DNA from: Zobellia galactanivorans
GTDB taxonomy: Bacteria; Bacteroidota; Bacteroidia; Flavobacteriales; Flavobacteriaceae
Reading direction: 5' to 3'
DNA: 64,000 nt
Assembly (NCBI RefSeq): GCF_000973105.1
Contig: NC_015844.1
Span: 2,476,501 to 2,540,500 of the forward strand
In this document: piece by piece, positions 45,194 to 53,904 of the stretch
How positions within the stretch are numbered: the stretch's first letter is position 1
Layout of the letters: each line of letters opens with the position of its first letter
Notes under the pieces: model-generated
The model's input: the letters and a program-made list of their open reading frames with translations, nothing else
Databases searched by the model: none
What the model was told of the DNA's origin: nothing
Translations under genes and position numbers: made by a program

Positions 45194-45402
45194 TAGTATA
45201 TATCTTATTAAATTATAATCATTTTACTACATCTATTATAGGTCTATATTATCCTGTTATTAAGTTGTATTCTACGTGTGGGAACAGCTTCTAAAGCGCC
45301 TAGATTCAGGTGTTTCAAATTATCGCCATAAACTGAAAAATGCAGGGTTAAGATGCGCTTGATAATCTGAAATTTCCTTACATTGTATTTAGAATTGTCA
45401 AT

Positions 45403-46107
45403 ATGATAAGTTTTCCACTATTTGCAGGTATTGCCGCTGCCGTACTACATGTGGTTTCCGGACCGGACCACTTGGCCGCGGTTACGCCCCTAGCCATTGA
45501 AACCCGTCGTAAAGTATGGAAAATAGGTCTGTTTTGGGGTTTTGGACACTTGGTGGGAATGCTCCTCATCGGCCTGCTTTTTCTGGCCTTCAGGGAATAC
45601 ATTCCCATCGAAAGGATATCGGAGCACAGCGAGCAATTGGTCGGGGTGGTGCTGATCGCCATCGGGCTATGGGCCTTGGTCAGTCTCTTTTACAAGGCTA
45701 AAAACCACAAACATCCTCATGTACACGATGGGGACGAGCCCTACATTCATGTACATGAACACGATCATGATGCCAATAAACTCGAACACTCCCATCCCCA
45801 CGATAAAAAGGTAAAACAGAACGTTTGGTCCTCTTTTGGAATCGGCGTGCTGCACGGACTTGCCGGGGTGGCGCATTTTATTCTTCTTCTCCCGGTATTG
45901 GGATTCGAAAGTCAAGGGGACAGCCTTCAGTATATCATTGGCTTTGGCATAGGTACGGTTTTGGCCATGACCATATATACGTTTTTATTGGGGAAGGTAT
46001 CGGGCTATGCCAAGGGCCAAAGCAAATCACTTTTTAAGATGGTTCGTCTTTCGGGGGGACTCTTCGCCATTTTCGTAGGCGTCTATTGGCTGTATTTGGG
46101 ACTCTAA
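45403..46107 (+). CDS. UreH/HupE-type nickel (or cobalt) permease-like protein with His-rich loop
   Basis: The 234-residue membrane protein has six hydrophobic segments and the UreH/NicO pattern, with HVVSGPDHLAAVTPLA in the first helix (the HxxxxD-type metal motif) and GVLHGLAGVAHFILLLPVLG in the fourth. Between helices three and four lies a loop of about 45 residues with a very high His content, which could bind Ni2+ or Co2+. Its position at the end of the hydrogenase cluster suggests supply of nickel for the active site. It ends 4 bp into the convergent NHL gene. Confidence 0.8.
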   Translation: MISFPLFAGIAAAVLHVVSGPDHLAAVTPLAIETRRKVWKIGLFWGFGHLVGMLLIGLLFLAFREYIPIERISEHSEQLVGVVLIAIGLWALVSLFYKAKNHKHPHVHDGDEPYIHVHEHDHDANKLEHSHPHDKKVKQNVWSSFGIGVLHGLAGVAHFILLLPVLGFESQGDSLQYIIGFGIGTVLAMTIYTFLLGKVSGYAKGQSKSLFKMVRLSGGLFAIFVGVYWLYLGL

Positions 46108-47198
46108 AATTTCAAGTTGGTAAGCACTAGGCGGTGGTTGCCCGTATCGGCAATGATCAGCTTGTTCCCTTGGGTACAGATCGAAAAGGGCCAGTAGAGC
46201 GAACTTGAGGTGCCATGTAGGGTGTCCTTGTTTTCACTTCCCGTTTTAAAATCGCGCTTTCCGATGACGGCCGTGGCCTCGGCGTTGTGGGTCTTTGGAA
46301 TGGACTCGAACCACAATATCCTGCTGTTTCCCGTATCGTTTACCAAAAGGCCACCTTTATAAAAACAGGCATCGTAAGTCCAGTTTAAGGATCGTGCGTT
46401 AGGAAAGAGTCCGAATTGATTCTGCCCACAGGCATCAAAATCCGCTTGGCCAACGATTACGTCGGCCGGTTTTGAAAAGGCTTCTTCGGCATTGTTCCAA
46501 ACGAGGTTTCTGTAGAACTGCGTATCGGCGACGACCATTTGCTTGTTGGCGTTCACTTTAACCGAATAGGGCCAAATGGGTTCGTGGTTTTCGTAATCTC
46601 GGGTTGTAAAATCGGGCTTTCCGATGACCTTATCGGCTGTTTTATAGTTGGTTTTGGGGATGTCATGGTAAAAGAGGATCCTCCGGTTGCCGGTATCGGC
46701 GATCCAAAGCCGGGTGCCATCGGAAAAAACACCGTAGGGCCAATTCAAGCTTCGAGCAGAAGGGTCGTTTCCTATCCCGGCAACGTTGGGCTGGTTGGAG
46801 ACGAAGTCCGGCTGCCCCACGACCACGTCGGCCGCTTGGCCATTCTTTGTGGGCAGGGTATGCCAGATCAGCACCCGATGGTTCCATGCATCGCCGACGA
46901 TCAATAGATTGCCGTCGCTCCAAATGCCGGAAGGGTAGTGCAAGGTATGCTCCGATGCAAGTCCGCCCGAATTTCTTCCCGTTTCCTCCATGTCCGTCTG
47001 GCCCAGGACGACGTCAGGTTCCTGATACTCGGTGGTAGGCAGGGTCTTCCAGATAAACACCCGGTTTCGCCCTGTATCGGAAACAAAAAGATGGCCGTTG
47101 GCGACAAAGACACCCCGTGGTGCCAAAAAGGGAGTTTGCTCCGAACCTTTAAAAATATAGGAATTGCTAACGTTCGGACCTAAGGTTTCAAAATTCAT
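46104..47198 (-). CDS. NHL-repeat beta-propeller protein
   Basis: The 364-residue protein consists of about six NHL-type blades such as PRGVFVANGHLFVSDTGRNR, PSGIWSDGNLLIVGDAWNHR and PYGVFSDGTRLWIADTGNRR, each followed by an ADVVVGQPDF-like stretch, and ends with IADTGNHRLVLTNLKF. No signal peptide is visible, so it is cytosolic as predicted. It is the last gene of the hydrogenase run, 58 bp downstream of hypE. NHL-repeat genes have been described near high-affinity hydrogenases in other phyla as I recall; the role is unknown. Confidence 0.8.
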   Translation of the reverse strand: MNFETLGPNVSNSYIFKGSEQTPFLAPRGVFVANGHLFVSDTGRNRVFIWKTLPTTEYQEPDVVLGQTDMEETGRNSGGLASEHTLHYPSGIWSDGNLLIVGDAWNHRVLIWHTLPTKNGQAADVVVGQPDFVSNQPNVAGIGNDPSARSLNWPYGVFSDGTRLWIADTGNRRILFYHDIPKTNYKTADKVIGKPDFTTRDYENHEPIWPYSVKVNANKQMVVADTQFYRNLVWNNAEEAFSKPADVIVGQADFDACGQNQFGLFPNARSLNWTYDACFYKGGLLVNDTGNSRILWFESIPKTHNAEATAVIGKRDFKTGSENKDTLHGTSSSLYWPFSICTQGNKLIIADTGNHRLVLTNLKF

Positions 47199-47256
47199 GG
47201 ATAGGTATTTTCTCGGTCGGTACTTTTACGGACATCTTGGGTTTTTAATGTTCTGT

Positions 47257-48318
47257 TTAGCAGATCCTGGGTAATTGTTCACCGGGCAACATGCTGATGA
47301 CGCGTTTTCCGCCTATGGCACTTTCCATAATCACCTGCTTGGGGTGTTCGCCGACTACGCTTCCAATGATCCGTGCGTTTTTGCCCTTTTCATCTTGCTG
47401 TAATCGTTCCAAAACCGCATCGGCCGATGCTTCGGGGACAAAGGCGATGAAGAGCCCTTCGTTGGCCACATACAAAGGGTCGAGCCCCAAGAGTTCACAG
47501 GCGCTGGCCACTTGGTTGTCGATAGGTAGGTCTTTTTGAAACAGGTCGATTCCGATTTCCGACGATTGGGCTATTTCCTTGAGTACCGTTGCCACGCCGC
47601 CCCGTGTCGGGTCGGTCAATAGGTGGATGTCCCCTCCAAATTCATCGATCAGCTTAATGACCGTATGGTTAAGGTTGGTGGTATCGCTTTCAATCTCGGA
47701 ATCGAATTCCAGCCCTTCACGTACAGACATAATGGCCATTCCGTGCGAGGCGATATTTCCGCTGATGATAATTTTATCGCCTACCGCTATATTTTTGGCA
47801 CTGATATTGGCTTTCGGATGTATGGGGCCTACACCCGAGGTATTGACGAATATTTTATCGCCCTTTCCCTTTTCCACTACCTTGGTATCGCCGGTTACGA
47901 TTTGCACGCCCGCTTTTTCACAGGCGAATTTGATGGCCACTAAAATATCCCAAAACTCCTTTACGGGCAGGCCTTCCTCAATGATAAAGCTGAGGGACAG
48001 GTATTTTGGGGTGGCCCCGCACATGGCCAGGTCGTTTACCGTTCCGTTCACCGCAAGCTCACCGATGTTCCCGCCCGGAAAAAAGATGGGGGACACCAGA
48101 AAACTGTCCGTAGAGAAGGCGGTCTTGCCGTTGAGTTCAAGAAAAGCACCATCGTGTCTTTCGTTCAGGATATCGTTACTGAGCAGGTCAAAGACCCCGC
48201 TGTCCAATAGTTTGTTGGTCAATACCCCTCCGCTTCCATGCCCTAGGGTAATGACATCAAAGTCCAGTTTGGGCATGGGGCATTGCAGTTGCATGCGTAT
48301 TTTGTTGTTTTCTTTCAT
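47257..48318 (-). CDS. hypE: Carbamoyl-dehydratase HypE
   Basis: The 353-residue HypE converts the carbamoyl thioester on its C-terminal Cys to thiocyanate, the CN source of the NiFe active site. The ATP-binding AIR-synthase fold is shown by ITLGHGSGGVLTNKLL near the N-terminus and GDTKVVEKGKGDKIFVNTSG. It ends in LPGEQLPRIC with the required C-terminal Cys. It is separated from hypD by a RAYT gene and two palindromes, the nearest one 11 nt upstream of its ATG. Confidence 0.95.
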   Translation of the reverse strand: MKENNKIRMQLQCPMPKLDFDVITLGHGSGGVLTNKLLDSGVFDLLSNDILNERHDGAFLELNGKTAFSTDSFLVSPIFFPGGNIGELAVNGTVNDLAMCGATPKYLSLSFIIEEGLPVKEFWDILVAIKFACEKAGVQIVTGDTKVVEKGKGDKIFVNTSGVGPIHPKANISAKNIAVGDKIIISGNIASHGMAIMSVREGLEFDSEIESDTTNLNHTVIKLIDEFGGDIHLLTDPTRGGVATVLKEIAQSSEIGIDLFQKDLPIDNQVASACELLGLDPLYVANEGLFIAFVPEASADAVLERLQQDEKGKNARIIGSVVGEHPKQVIMESAIGGKRVISMLPGEQLPRIC

Positions 48319-48329
48319 TTTTTTCGGTC

Positions 48330-48362
48330 AGACCTCACGGGTCTCCAAGACCCGTGAGGTCT
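48330..48362. repeat. REP-like palindrome, copy 1
   Basis: A perfect 15-bp inverted repeat AGACCTCACGGGTCT with 3-nt loop CCA. Arms match copies 2 and 3 exactly. It lies 11 nt upstream of the hypE start codon and about 90 nt downstream of the RAYT stop. Confidence 0.92.
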
Positions 48363-48395
48363 CATTTTTTCGGTGAGACCTGATGTTTTTAGTTC

Positions 48396-48428
48396 AGACC
48401 TCACGGGTCTTCAAGACCCGTGAGGTCT
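48396..48428. repeat. REP-like palindrome, copy 2
   Basis: Same 15-bp arms as copy 1 with loop TCA. It is 33 bp from copy 1, and 23 bp downstream of the RAYT stop. Partial half-sites follow at 48429-48450 (TGAGGTCT and AAGGTCT). Confidence 0.92.
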
Positions 48429-48451
48429 CATGAGGTCTCCTATAAGGTCTA

Positions 48452-49012
48452 TTATTCTAAAGTTAAACTTTTTTCCAGTTCCATTTTTTTGTTCAAATGG
48501 GCATGTACAAAATTGGACCTGTCTTCGAACAGCCCTAGTATAAATTCCCGATCGAGCTTCGAGGGCAAATCGGACAAATAACTTGAGTACGAAGAATACT
48601 TGTACCTTCTAAAATCATTGGTAAACCCGTGGTGTTCGGGATTCAAATGCACATACACGATCAAGTTTTTAAGGTAGTTTTCGTCTTCTATTCTCTTTCT
48701 TCGGAATCTGTCCCGAAAAAGACTTCCCGTGCGTTCATAGGCCTTGTTTATGGCCTTGGCATAGGAGTTGAACAGGTTGGATAGTTTTTGTGAAATCACC
48801 TTGTCGGCCACATTTTCATTGAATTTCAAGACGATGTGAAAATGGTTTTTCAATAAACAGTAGGCGTATATGTCGCTTATGGCATCGAGGTATTTGTACA
48901 TTAATCGAAGGAAGTAGGCATAATTCCTACCTTCAACAAAGATGTCCTCTCCGTTGTTTCCCTGATTGTAGATATGATAGTATTGGTCCGATCGTATCGG
49001 TTCGTATTGCAT
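48452..49012 (-). CDS. REP-associated tyrosine transposase (RAYT, Y1/HUH family)
   Basis: Starting at MQYEPIRSDQYYHIYNQG gives 186 residues; this is the usual start of the family, and it leaves a 49-bp gap after hypD. The alternative ATG at 49072 would overlap hypD by 11 bases. The HUH pair HFHIVL and the catalytic Tyr in LIVYVHLNPEHHG are intact, with the terminal LFEDRSNFVHAHLNKK. RAYTs cut and join single-stranded DNA at REP palindromes; two palindromes lie immediately downstream. The gene separates hypD from hypE, in the same orientation as the operon. Confidence 0.88.
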   Translation of the reverse strand: MQYEPIRSDQYYHIYNQGNNGEDIFVEGRNYAYFLRLMYKYLDAISDIYAYCLLKNHFHIVLKFNENVADKVISQKLSNLFNSYAKAINKAYERTGSLFRDRFRRKRIEDENYLKNLIVYVHLNPEHHGFTNDFRRYKYSSYSSYLSDLPSKLDREFILGLFEDRSNFVHAHLNKKMELEKSLTLE

Positions 49013-49061
49013 TTGGATATGATTTAGTCTATACCTGAAACCCCTTGTCCCGATGGGGTCG

Positions 49062-50156
49062 TTATGCTTCAACCATTCCCGAAAAGTGATAGTAGGCGGC
49101 GCAGGCCCCTTCGCTGCTCACCATGGGTGCGCCCAAGGGATTCGTAGGTTTGCATGTTTTGCCGAACTGCGAACACTCAAATGGTTTTTTGATGCCCTTC
49201 ATGATCTGTCCCGAAATGCATAAGGGGTTTTCGGGAGCTTCCGTTATACTGACCTCGTATTTTTTGGTGGCATCGTATTCGGCGTATTTCTCGCGTACCG
49301 CATAGCCACTATCGGGAATTTCACCGATACCGCGCCACATTTGGTGGCGCACCTCGAACACTTCATTGATAATCTTTTGTGCTTCTGTATTTCCCTCCTC
49401 CCGAACGATACGGGCATACTGGTTTTCGACTTCCGATTTGCTCTGTTCCAACTGGCGGATGACCATCAAGATACCTTGAAGCACGTCCAAGGGCTCAAAG
49501 CCGGTTACGACGATAGGCACCTTGTATTCGGCCGATAGCGGGTGGTACTCCGTATTGCCCATGATGGTACATACATGGCCTGCGGCCAAAAATCCGTCGA
49601 TCTTACTTTCCTCGTCCTCCATAACCGCCTTTATGGCCGGGGGCACCAATACATGCGATGCTAAGATGGAATAGTTTTTTACTCCTCTATGATGGGCATG
49701 CACAACGGACAGGGCATTGGCCGGAGCCGTAGTTTCGAACCCCACGGCAAAGAAAACCACTTCTTTATCAGGATTGTCCTTCGCAATTTTCACGGCTTCC
49801 AAAGGAGAATATAAAATCCGTATATCGGCCCCTTCGGCCTTGGCTTCCAAAAGACTCTTTTCGGAGCCCGGTACGCGGAGCATATCGCCAAAGGAACAAA
49901 GGATTACGCCCTTTTCCGTAGCCAGGTGAACGGCTTTGTCGATCAGGTTCAAGGGAGTAACGCAGACCGGGCAACCGGGCCCATGGATCATGGTGACCTT
50001 ATCGGGCAACATGTCGATGATGCCGTTCTTTACCAGACTGTGGGTCTGCCCGCCACAGACTTCCATAATGGACCAAGGCCGGGATACGGTTCTTTTTATT
50101 TCCTCCAAATACTTTTTTGCCAACGCGGGATCGCGGTATTCCGACATGTACTTCAT
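49062..50156 (-). CDS. hypD: Hydrogenase maturation factor HypD
   Basis: The 364-residue HypD carries the Fe(CN)2CO unit with HypC. Characteristic blocks are MEVCGGQTHSLVKNG, HGPGCPVCVTPL, VVFFAVGFETTAPA, GHVCTIMG and the [4Fe-4S]-binding C-terminal region with ECSQFGKTCKPTNPLG-like (FECSQFGKTC) and SSEGACAAYYHF. Six bases separate its ATG from the hypC stop. Internal Met4 is a possible start. Confidence 0.96.
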   Translation of the reverse strand: MKYMSEYRDPALAKKYLEEIKRTVSRPWSIMEVCGGQTHSLVKNGIIDMLPDKVTMIHGPGCPVCVTPLNLIDKAVHLATEKGVILCSFGDMLRVPGSEKSLLEAKAEGADIRILYSPLEAVKIAKDNPDKEVVFFAVGFETTAPANALSVVHAHHRGVKNYSILASHVLVPPAIKAVMEDEESKIDGFLAAGHVCTIMGNTEYHPLSAEYKVPIVVTGFEPLDVLQGILMVIRQLEQSKSEVENQYARIVREEGNTEAQKIINEVFEVRHQMWRGIGEIPDSGYAVREKYAEYDATKKYEVSITEAPENPLCISGQIMKGIKKPFECSQFGKTCKPTNPLGAPMVSSEGACAAYYHFSGMVEA

Positions 50157-50162
50157 AGTTCG

Positions 50163-50441
50163 CTAGTTATCGGTTTTGGGTAAATATTCATCAACGTCTT
50201 CCAGGTCGCCCAGTTCCCCGATTTCCTCGAGGTATTTGAACGTTTTTTGGGCCTCTTCCTCGTCCACCTTACTGATCGCGACACCCACGTGCACCAAGAC
50301 ATAGTCGCCTACATCGGCATCGGGAAGCATCTCTAGACTGGCTTCCTTGGTGATACCGCCAAAAGATACTTTGGCCATACGCACCATACCGTCGTATTGC
50401 GATTCGATACTCTTTATTTTACCTGGAATTGCTAAGCACAT
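50163..50441 (-). CDS. hypC: Hydrogenase assembly chaperone HypC
   Basis: The 92-residue HypC starts MCLAIPGKI with the essential Cys2 that binds iron with HypD and the large subunit precursor. The OB-fold continues with KVSFGGITKEASLEMLPDADVGDYVLVHVG, typical of the family. The C-terminus is acidic. It lies 3 bp downstream of hypF. Confidence 0.95.
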   Translation of the reverse strand: MCLAIPGKIKSIESQYDGMVRMAKVSFGGITKEASLEMLPDADVGDYVLVHVGVAISKVDEEEAQKTFKYLEEIGELGDLEDVDEYLPKTDN

Positions 50442-50444
50442 AAT

Positions 50445-52706
50445 TCAATTTTTAATATACTGATGATAGCATAATTGTCCGAACGAAATGTTCTCGTCGT
50501 TACTAGACAATATACGATTAAATTTTAACTTGATGCCCTGTTTTTGCGCTAGTTGCGACAGTTTTTCGACCAATACCGAATTCTGAAAAACACCACCGCT
50601 ACAGGCTATGGTTCCGCAATGGTTTTGTCTTGCCGTTTTTAAAATCGATAGGGCCAGGGTATGGATAAAACCATGCGCGATTTGCGATTTGGCGAGTCCT
50701 GCTGTTTTTGCTTTTAGGATGTTGGCCGTAAGTATTCTTGTAGGGATGTTTTGGGATGCCCTTCCTTCCAAAAAATCGATAGGATCGCCGCCCGTGTAAT
50801 TTCGGGCCTCGTTTTCCAAAAGCATGGCGGCCTCACCTTCGTAGGAAGTGTTGTCGCATATATCCAAAAGGGAGGCCACGGCGTCGAACAAACGGCCGAC
50901 GGAAGAGGTTTTTAGGGTGTTTTTCTTCAACATTGTGTTGTAGACCTTCCATTCGGTTTGCGAAAATTTATGGCGAACAACTTCCCTTTCGCTTTCGGGA
51001 AGCATACAGAGCAAGGACAAACGGGGTTCCTTGGCCATTTTGTCCGCAGCGATCCAATCGACATATTCAAAATGGGCCAAGCGTTCTATCCTTCCGTTTT
51101 CAAAAACAAAGAACTCACCGCCCCAAATGGCACCGTCGTCGCCTAACCCGGTACCGTCCCAAACCGTTCCCAGTATTTTTTCTTCGGTCTCGAAGAGGCG
51201 ATGCTCTCCCAAAACGCTGGCGAAATGGGCTTTGTGGTGTTGAATCGGGTACAGTTCGGCCTTCCATTTATCGGCCAGCTCCCTGCCCATAATACTGCTC
51301 TGGTATTGGGGGTGGGCATCGATCAAAACGATTTCGGGCCGTGTTTCGAAGAGGGAGGTGAATTTTGTGATGCTTTCTTGATAGCGCTGTGAGACCTCGT
51401 AGTTGTCGAGGTTTCCGAAATAGGGACTCACATAGGTATGCGTATTGGGAACGAAACCAAAGGAGCTTTTGAGGTGGGCGCCCATGGCCAATACCTTTTG
51501 GTTGCCCGAAAGGGGACTATTCAAATAATTCGGGGCCAAGCCGCGTGAACGCCGTAGGGTAATCCGTTGTTCGCCGGCAAATCGCACTACCGAATCGTCC
51601 TGGGGAAAGGAGATGTTTAGATTGTGGTGTACAAAATAGTCGGCAACGCCCGATAACTTTTGAATGGCATCTTCGGCCTCGCAAATGATGGGGGAGCCAT
51701 GGATGTTTCCGCTCGTGGCGATGATGGGTATTTTTAAGGCATCCATCAAAAGGGTGAGCAGGGCGGAAGAGGCCAACATTGCCCCCAATTGGTCCAGCCC
51801 TGGAGCTATGGCTCCTAGTGCCAAATCGGAGATGTTTTTTTTCGGATTGAGAATGACAATGGGGCCGGCCGAAGAAGTAAGCGCCTTTTCCTCCGCAGTA
51901 CCAAGTTCGAAGTCCTTTTTTATTTTTTCGAGGGATGGGTAGAGGAGGGCAAAGGGTTTGGTGGGACGTTGTTTTTTTTCACGCAAGCGCCCTATGGCCG
52001 TTTTGTTGTTGGCATCGCAGCAAAGCAAATAGCCGTTCGTGTTTTTAAGGGCCACGATTTTTCCCGACAGAATAAGCCCAGAAACCTTTTTGATAATCCC
52101 AGGGGTGTCGGTTGCTATGGGGATTCCGTCCGCAGTCGTCAATCGTAATTGAATGCCGCATTCAGTACAACTATTGGTCTGTGAATGAAAGCGTCGGTCG
52201 TTGGGGTCGGTGTACTCGGTTTCGCATGGGGTACACATATGAAATTTGGACATGGTTGTATTTGCCCGTTCAAAAGGAAATTTGGTGGTTATGGCATACC
52301 GCGGTCCGCAATGGGTACAGGTGGTAAAGGCATAGCCGAAGCGCCGATGGGCCGTATTTCTAATCTCGGATTTGCAGGATTCGCAAATGACAAAATCGGG
52401 CGTTAAGGGAATGTCGATCTGGTGTTTGCTTTCCGAGGGAAGGATCCTAAAATCGGAATAGGAACGCAGGGGAAGCTCGGATAGGCTGTGGGATTGTATC
52501 ACGGAAATGGCCGGGGCCTTTTGCAACAGGGCGTGCAAGAACTCGGTGGCCCTTTCTTCGGAGGCGCTTATATGGATCAACACCCCATTTTCATTATTGC
52601 AAACCATGCCTTTTAATCGATATTGATGCGCCAAACCATAGACAAAGGGGCGAAATCCGACTCCTTGTACCTGCCCCGAAATAATGATTTGAAAAGTTTT
52701 TTCCAT
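50445..52706 (-). CDS. hypF: Carbamoyltransferase HypF
   Basis: The 753-residue HypF transfers carbamoyl phosphate to the C-terminal Cys of HypE. It has an acylphosphatase domain (MEKTFQIIISGQVQGVGFRPFVYGLAH), two zinc-finger-like CxxC clusters (CESCKSEI, CTHCGPRYA, CTPCETEY, CTECGIQ), a YrdC-like domain (about 200-370) and the Kae1-like carbamoyltransferase domain (HHKAHFASVLGEH, DGTGLGDDGAIWGGEFF, ACSGGVFQN). I chose MEKTFQII at 52706; an upstream ATG at 52739 would translate part of a palindrome. Confidence 0.96.
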   Translation of the reverse strand: MEKTFQIIISGQVQGVGFRPFVYGLAHQYRLKGMVCNNENGVLIHISASEERATEFLHALLQKAPAISVIQSHSLSELPLRSYSDFRILPSESKHQIDIPLTPDFVICESCKSEIRNTAHRRFGYAFTTCTHCGPRYAITTKFPFERANTTMSKFHMCTPCETEYTDPNDRRFHSQTNSCTECGIQLRLTTADGIPIATDTPGIIKKVSGLILSGKIVALKNTNGYLLCCDANNKTAIGRLREKKQRPTKPFALLYPSLEKIKKDFELGTAEEKALTSSAGPIVILNPKKNISDLALGAIAPGLDQLGAMLASSALLTLLMDALKIPIIATSGNIHGSPIICEAEDAIQKLSGVADYFVHHNLNISFPQDDSVVRFAGEQRITLRRSRGLAPNYLNSPLSGNQKVLAMGAHLKSSFGFVPNTHTYVSPYFGNLDNYEVSQRYQESITKFTSLFETRPEIVLIDAHPQYQSSIMGRELADKWKAELYPIQHHKAHFASVLGEHRLFETEEKILGTVWDGTGLGDDGAIWGGEFFVFENGRIERLAHFEYVDWIAADKMAKEPRLSLLCMLPESEREVVRHKFSQTEWKVYNTMLKKNTLKTSSVGRLFDAVASLLDICDNTSYEGEAAMLLENEARNYTGGDPIDFLEGRASQNIPTRILTANILKAKTAGLAKSQIAHGFIHTLALSILKTARQNHCGTIACSGGVFQNSVLVEKLSQLAQKQGIKLKFNRILSSNDENISFGQLCYHQYIKN

Positions 52707-52730
52707 GGTTTTGAATACAGACCGACCTAC

Positions 52731-52763
52731 AGACCTCACGGGTCTTAGAGACCCGTGAGGTCT
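52731..52763. repeat. REP-like palindrome, copy 3
   Basis: Same 15-bp arms as copies 1 and 2, with loop TAG. It lies in the 87-bp gap between hypB stop (52794) and hypF start (52706), 24 nt upstream of the hypF ATG. Confidence 0.92.
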
Positions 52764-52793
52764 CTTGTCTTGAGAGATTCCTTTTACGAAGAC

Positions 52794-53567
52794 CTATCCT
52801 TTCTTTTGTTTCACTTTTTCCAACAACCAGTTGCACCATTCGTCGATACCTTCACCGGTAGTCGAAGATATTTGCAGCACTTCGATTTCATGGTTCACTT
52901 CACGCGCATCCTTGGTAACGGCTTCTACCGAAAAGGGCACGTAGGGAAGCAGGTCGGCCTTGGACACCAGCATCATGTCGCTGGTCAAGAACATTTTGGG
53001 ATATTTTTTGGGTTTGTCGTCGCCCTCGGTAGTGGCCATCAGGGTCACTCGGTAGTCTTCGCCCAAATCAAAGGACGAGGGGCAGACCAAATTGCCGACA
53101 TTTTCAATAAAGAGCAGATCGATGTTTTCCAAATCGAACTGGTCCAATACCTGGTGTACCATTTGCGCTTCCAAGTGGCAGATGCCGCCGGTTACGATCT
53201 GCAGGGCCTGAATGCCCGTTTCTCGAATACGGTCGGCATCCCGCTCGGTTTCGAGGTCACCTACCATCACGGCGATGTTTATCTTGTCTTTCAGCTTTTC
53301 GGCCGTTTTTTGCATAAGGGTCGTTTTACCGCTTCCTGCCGAGGAGGTAATATTGATTAAAAGGGTGCCGGTCTTGGCCATTTCCTTTTTGATGATATCG
53401 GCCACAAAATCATTGGCCTTGAGCAAATGGATGTTCGTGTTTTCACATTGCACGGTACCTCGTGCCGCTTTCGTTGATTTTTCTACCATTTTCTTTCCTT
53501 TTTTTGAGTGACCCTTGGGGTCGTAATTCCTTGTTATAATCGGCTGGCCGCTAGGCTCAGTCTTCAA
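52794..53567 (-). CDS. hypB: Hydrogenase nickel incorporation GTPase HypB
   Basis: The 257-residue GTPase inserts nickel with HypA. It has a P-loop SSAGSGKTTLMQKTAE, switch MVGDLETERDADRIRE, the metal/dimer-site region GGICHLEAQMV and LVCPSSFDLGEDYRV, and SKADLLPYV. The N-terminus lacks the CXXCGC motif and the His-rich stretch of some HypB, so it has only the G-domain nickel site. Its start overlaps the end of hypA by 11 bases. Confidence 0.96.
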   Translation of the reverse strand: MKTEPSGQPIITRNYDPKGHSKKGKKMVEKSTKAARGTVQCENTNIHLLKANDFVADIIKKEMAKTGTLLINITSSAGSGKTTLMQKTAEKLKDKINIAVMVGDLETERDADRIRETGIQALQIVTGGICHLEAQMVHQVLDQFDLENIDLLFIENVGNLVCPSSFDLGEDYRVTLMATTEGDDKPKKYPKMFLTSDMMLVSKADLLPYVPFSVEAVTKDAREVNHEIEVLQISSTTGEGIDEWCNWLLEKVKQKKG

Positions 53568-53904
53568 ATTCTACTTTGTGGATCAGCATTTCCTCGCCTT
53601 GGATCACATTTTTGCTGGGCCGGTCACAATTTTCACAGATAAACCGATAGTTCTGCACGTCGGTAATATGGTTGCAGACCTCACATTGGATCTTTAAAGG
53701 GGTCGATTCTATGTGCAGTTCCACATGGTGGTACCCCGGGTTGCTCAAATGATAGGCGCTATAGGCATTGTGCAAAAGGCGGGGTTCAATGTTCGATAAG
53801 ACCCCTACTTTCAAATGAATGGCCTTCATTTTATTTAATTTTTCCCTTTCGAACTCCTGTTCCAAGGTGCGCATAATGCTATTTACGATCGATGTTTCGT
53901 GCAT
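53557..53904 (-). CDS. hypA: Hydrogenase nickel insertion protein HypA
   Basis: The 115-residue HypA begins MHETSIVNSIM with the conserved His2 and Glu3 that form the nickel site. The zinc loop contains CEVCNH and CENCDR. It ends 11 bases into hypB, so the two are coupled, and shares one base (53904) with the stop of the upstream TPR gene. Confidence 0.95.
   Translation of the reverse strand: MHETSIVNSIMRTLEQEFEREKLNKMKAIHLKVGVLSNIEPRLLHNAYSAYHLSNPGYHHVELHIESTPLKIQCEVCNHITDVQNYRFICENCDRPSKNVIQGEEMLIHKVEFED

Noticed and set aside
48330-48428. Two neighbouring palindromes looked at first like a CRISPR-type array
   Set aside because: Only two copies here, spacing irregular, no leader or cas genes; they fit a REP/RAYT arrangement better.
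52707-52739. Extended N-terminus of HypF
   Set aside because: It would be translated from the palindrome and spacer; the acylphosphatase domain begins directly at MEKTFQII.
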